Of a stretch of DNA of 16,252 bases, positions 15,701 to 16,252 are shown in pieces. Source of the stretch: an uncultured Flavobacteriales bacterium (GTDB lineage: Bacteria; Bacteroidota; Bacteroidia; Flavobacteriales; BACL11); the NCBI GenBank assembly GCA_913052655.1, contig CAJXFN010000013.1:1-16252 (forward strand). The letters are read 5' to 3'. A program made the position numbers and the translations under genes. Each line of letters begins with the position of its first letter. The first letter of the stretch is position 1. The notes under the pieces are model-generated. The model was not told where the DNA came from and searched no databases. It worked only from the letters and a program-made list of their open reading frames with translations.

Positions 15701-16252
15701 TAAATGTTAATGGTGTGAATGATATTTTAGTTGCGGATGTAATAGTCTATCCATCGCAAGGTTTTATTATAGAAAAAGATGCATTTATCCCTACTATTTT
15801 AAATGCAAGAATTCTTGCTAATAATAGTACTCAATATCATGAGTTTACTAATGCAAGTGTAAATATTGATGGAGGTGAAAAATATACAGCCAGTGGAGAT
15901 TACACCTATAAAGATGCTCTTGGTGAAAGACAACATATTTTCTTTAGCGATATTTCAGTAAATGATGAAAAATCAACTATTGCAAGCGGAGAAGTTGATA
16001 ATGTGGACCCATTTAAAATAGGTTCTAAATTTTTATTTAAAGGATCTGTGAACCTAACAGCTTCAAAAAGATTGTTAACATTTGATGGTTTTTTTAAGAT
16101 GAAAAGTAATTGTAATTTAATTAAAGAAGAGTGGGTTGGTTTTTCTTCTGAGATTAATCCTAAACAAATTATATTTAAGTTAGATTCTGAGTTAAGGAAT
16201 GATGAAGGTGATAGATTAGCTACTGGGATTTTAATGAATTTAGATTCAACTC
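12673..16252 (+). CDS. Large exported protein of unknown function (3'-partial)
   Basis: The frame starts at ATG 12673, inside the end of prmA, and stays open to the right edge: 1193 codons with no stop. The N-terminus (MEFITFYKIRRVIAFIFLVSFSFQSFSQ) is a clear signal peptide with the SxSQ end typical of Bacteroidota, so the mature protein lies outside the inner membrane. After a helical stretch (30-150) most of it is beta-rich with alternating hydrophobics. Landmarks are a WRERSWSSDSVYANL segment (227-241), a winged-helix-like helical segment (about 455-530), a strongly patterned block VKKNRDFDFSGR...GRFVLYGKDFNFKYDD (about 585-625), and two similar segments L...GL.G.G at 781 and 872. I recall comparable proteins of about 1500 residues labelled hypothetical across Bacteroidota but know no assigned function. 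The beta blocks loosely recall AsmA/OstA-like proteins; that is a guess. It is translationally coupled to prmA. Confidence 0.85.
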   Translation, partial: MEFITFYKIRRVIAFIFLVSFSFQSFSQKITTFSEDINIFLTELDLYLNKSQNDELRQISKNISKSFRKVHISEKDQKSIRDISDLMLGARMKPSPYFRDFLSVVIQISTDQKNKTKLSEWLLVSKNIILNSSSRKLLKYCEFTSSFLSNKTLRDSKTLTWSVDASDFKFKDDMGTPYLEFNSLLDLNCTNRNGSIQIYNTTGKYWIQSHTFQGAKGQVDWRERSWSSDSVYANLSNYYIDVRESQFKADSVEFFNKTVFSNPIIGLYTNKIVSGSASEHFPVFKSYKKNIVIENILPDVDYKGGYTLRGREFIADGRKDASAKIIIKKNGKNILVANSSRFSIKKSIIYSASTSVKIYFDKDSIYHPSLQFTYDQSERKLKLYRDKKGLSGSPIYNSYHQLTMDSELLEWQIDEDNIYLGSLPVTSVSSVNFESVSSYIDQMYHSLRGIDKVNPLMLVHKFVKRSGKTNFSSSEFAVFAGYPLEQIQPYLMNLANKGFLFYNEATHRATVQEKLINYVNAKLQKGDYDVIRFQSKVSKSSGNGMLINSSLNLNTKDLNIKGVNFVSLSDSQKVYIQPYGGKVSVKKNRDFDFSGRISAGKGRFVLYGKDFNFKYDDFKIDLNKIDSVQLAVPVIPIQRDDYGNEKLVRIKTVIQAVTGDLRIDEPNNKSGLRKDSFPEYPIFKSFDDSYAYYDRPTTFGGVYNRDRFSFHLDTFEIDSLESFSGKGLRFPGTFESADIFPVFPDTLTMMDDYSLGFEREAPVDGFPLYGGKAKYNNKIYLSNEGLKGDGVLEYLTSSTKSNEIYFFPDSIALFTQEFVLKKVTDGIEFPPVKNSETFGLYEPYNERYRIHKLKSDFNFYESQAKFNGDIVLKPTGLTGKGIMNLESSMMESDLFTYNADWFGADTADLSVFTDLGGIAFKSNDLKTHIDLSSRTGDFFSNGKGSFVELPANKYICYIDKLHWDMDKEMLTLGDQDQNSKGSKFVSVHPKQDSLAFVAKTSSYNLRDNVINVNGVNDILVADVIVYPSQGFIIEKDAFIPTILNARILANNSTQYHEFTNASVNIDGGEKYTASGDYTYKDALGERQHIFFSDISVNDEKSTIASGEVDNVDPFKIGSKFLFKGSVNLTASKRLLTFDGFFKMKSNCNLIKEEWVGFSSEINPKQIIFKLDSELRNDEGDRLATGILMNLDST

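Overview
The window looks like chromosomal DNA of a Bacteroidota bacterium, probably a flavobacterium-like lineage with a small, AT-rich genome. GC is roughly 30% by eye. Start codons sit behind A/T-rich stretches rather than Shine-Dalgarno sequences. The protein set is also characteristic: DnaX with a Bacteroidota-type C-terminus, a DUF1599 tandem protein, a BT_3928-type MauE-thioredoxin fusion, CdaA beside FolP, and a signal peptide ending in SQ. Packing is extreme. The only bases outside genes are six gaps of 15, 28, 4, 3, 53 and 7 nt, so no gene-free stretch comes near 300 bases. I see no tRNA, rRNA, CRISPR array, insertion sequence or phage gene.

Layout. Positions 1-6861 (+) carry dnaX (5' end cut off by the window), a secreted or membrane-anchored two-domain M16 zinc peptidase, and a monomeric NADP-dependent isocitrate dehydrogenase. 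Positions 6866-8482 (-) carry folP (dihydropteroate synthase) followed by cdaA (membrane diadenylate cyclase). This is a two-gene minus-strand unit that meets icd tail to tail. A 53-nt divergent gap at 8483-8535 separates folP from a six-gene plus-strand run: DUF1599 tandem protein, MauE/thioredoxin membrane protein, DppB-like ABC permease, tpiA, prmA, and a very large exported protein that runs off the right edge. Most junctions in this run overlap by a few bases (ATGA, TAATG), and the last overlaps by 28 nt, so it reads as one translationally coupled operon.

How the genes fit together. Most are housekeeping: replication clamp loader, TCA cycle, glycolysis, folate, c-di-AMP, ribosomal protein L11 methylation. 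The less explained parts are the DUF1599 protein, the orphan permease and the large exported protein.

The most interesting signals are two. The first is a run of ten A's in dnaX, exactly where the clamp-loader core ends, with a stop codon close behind in both alternative frames; this is the architecture expected for making a short gamma form by slippage. The second is the large exported protein (at least 1193 residues). It combines beta-rich segments, an internal repeat and a winged-helix-like helical segment, and I cannot assign it a function. No wholly new multi-gene system is evident.
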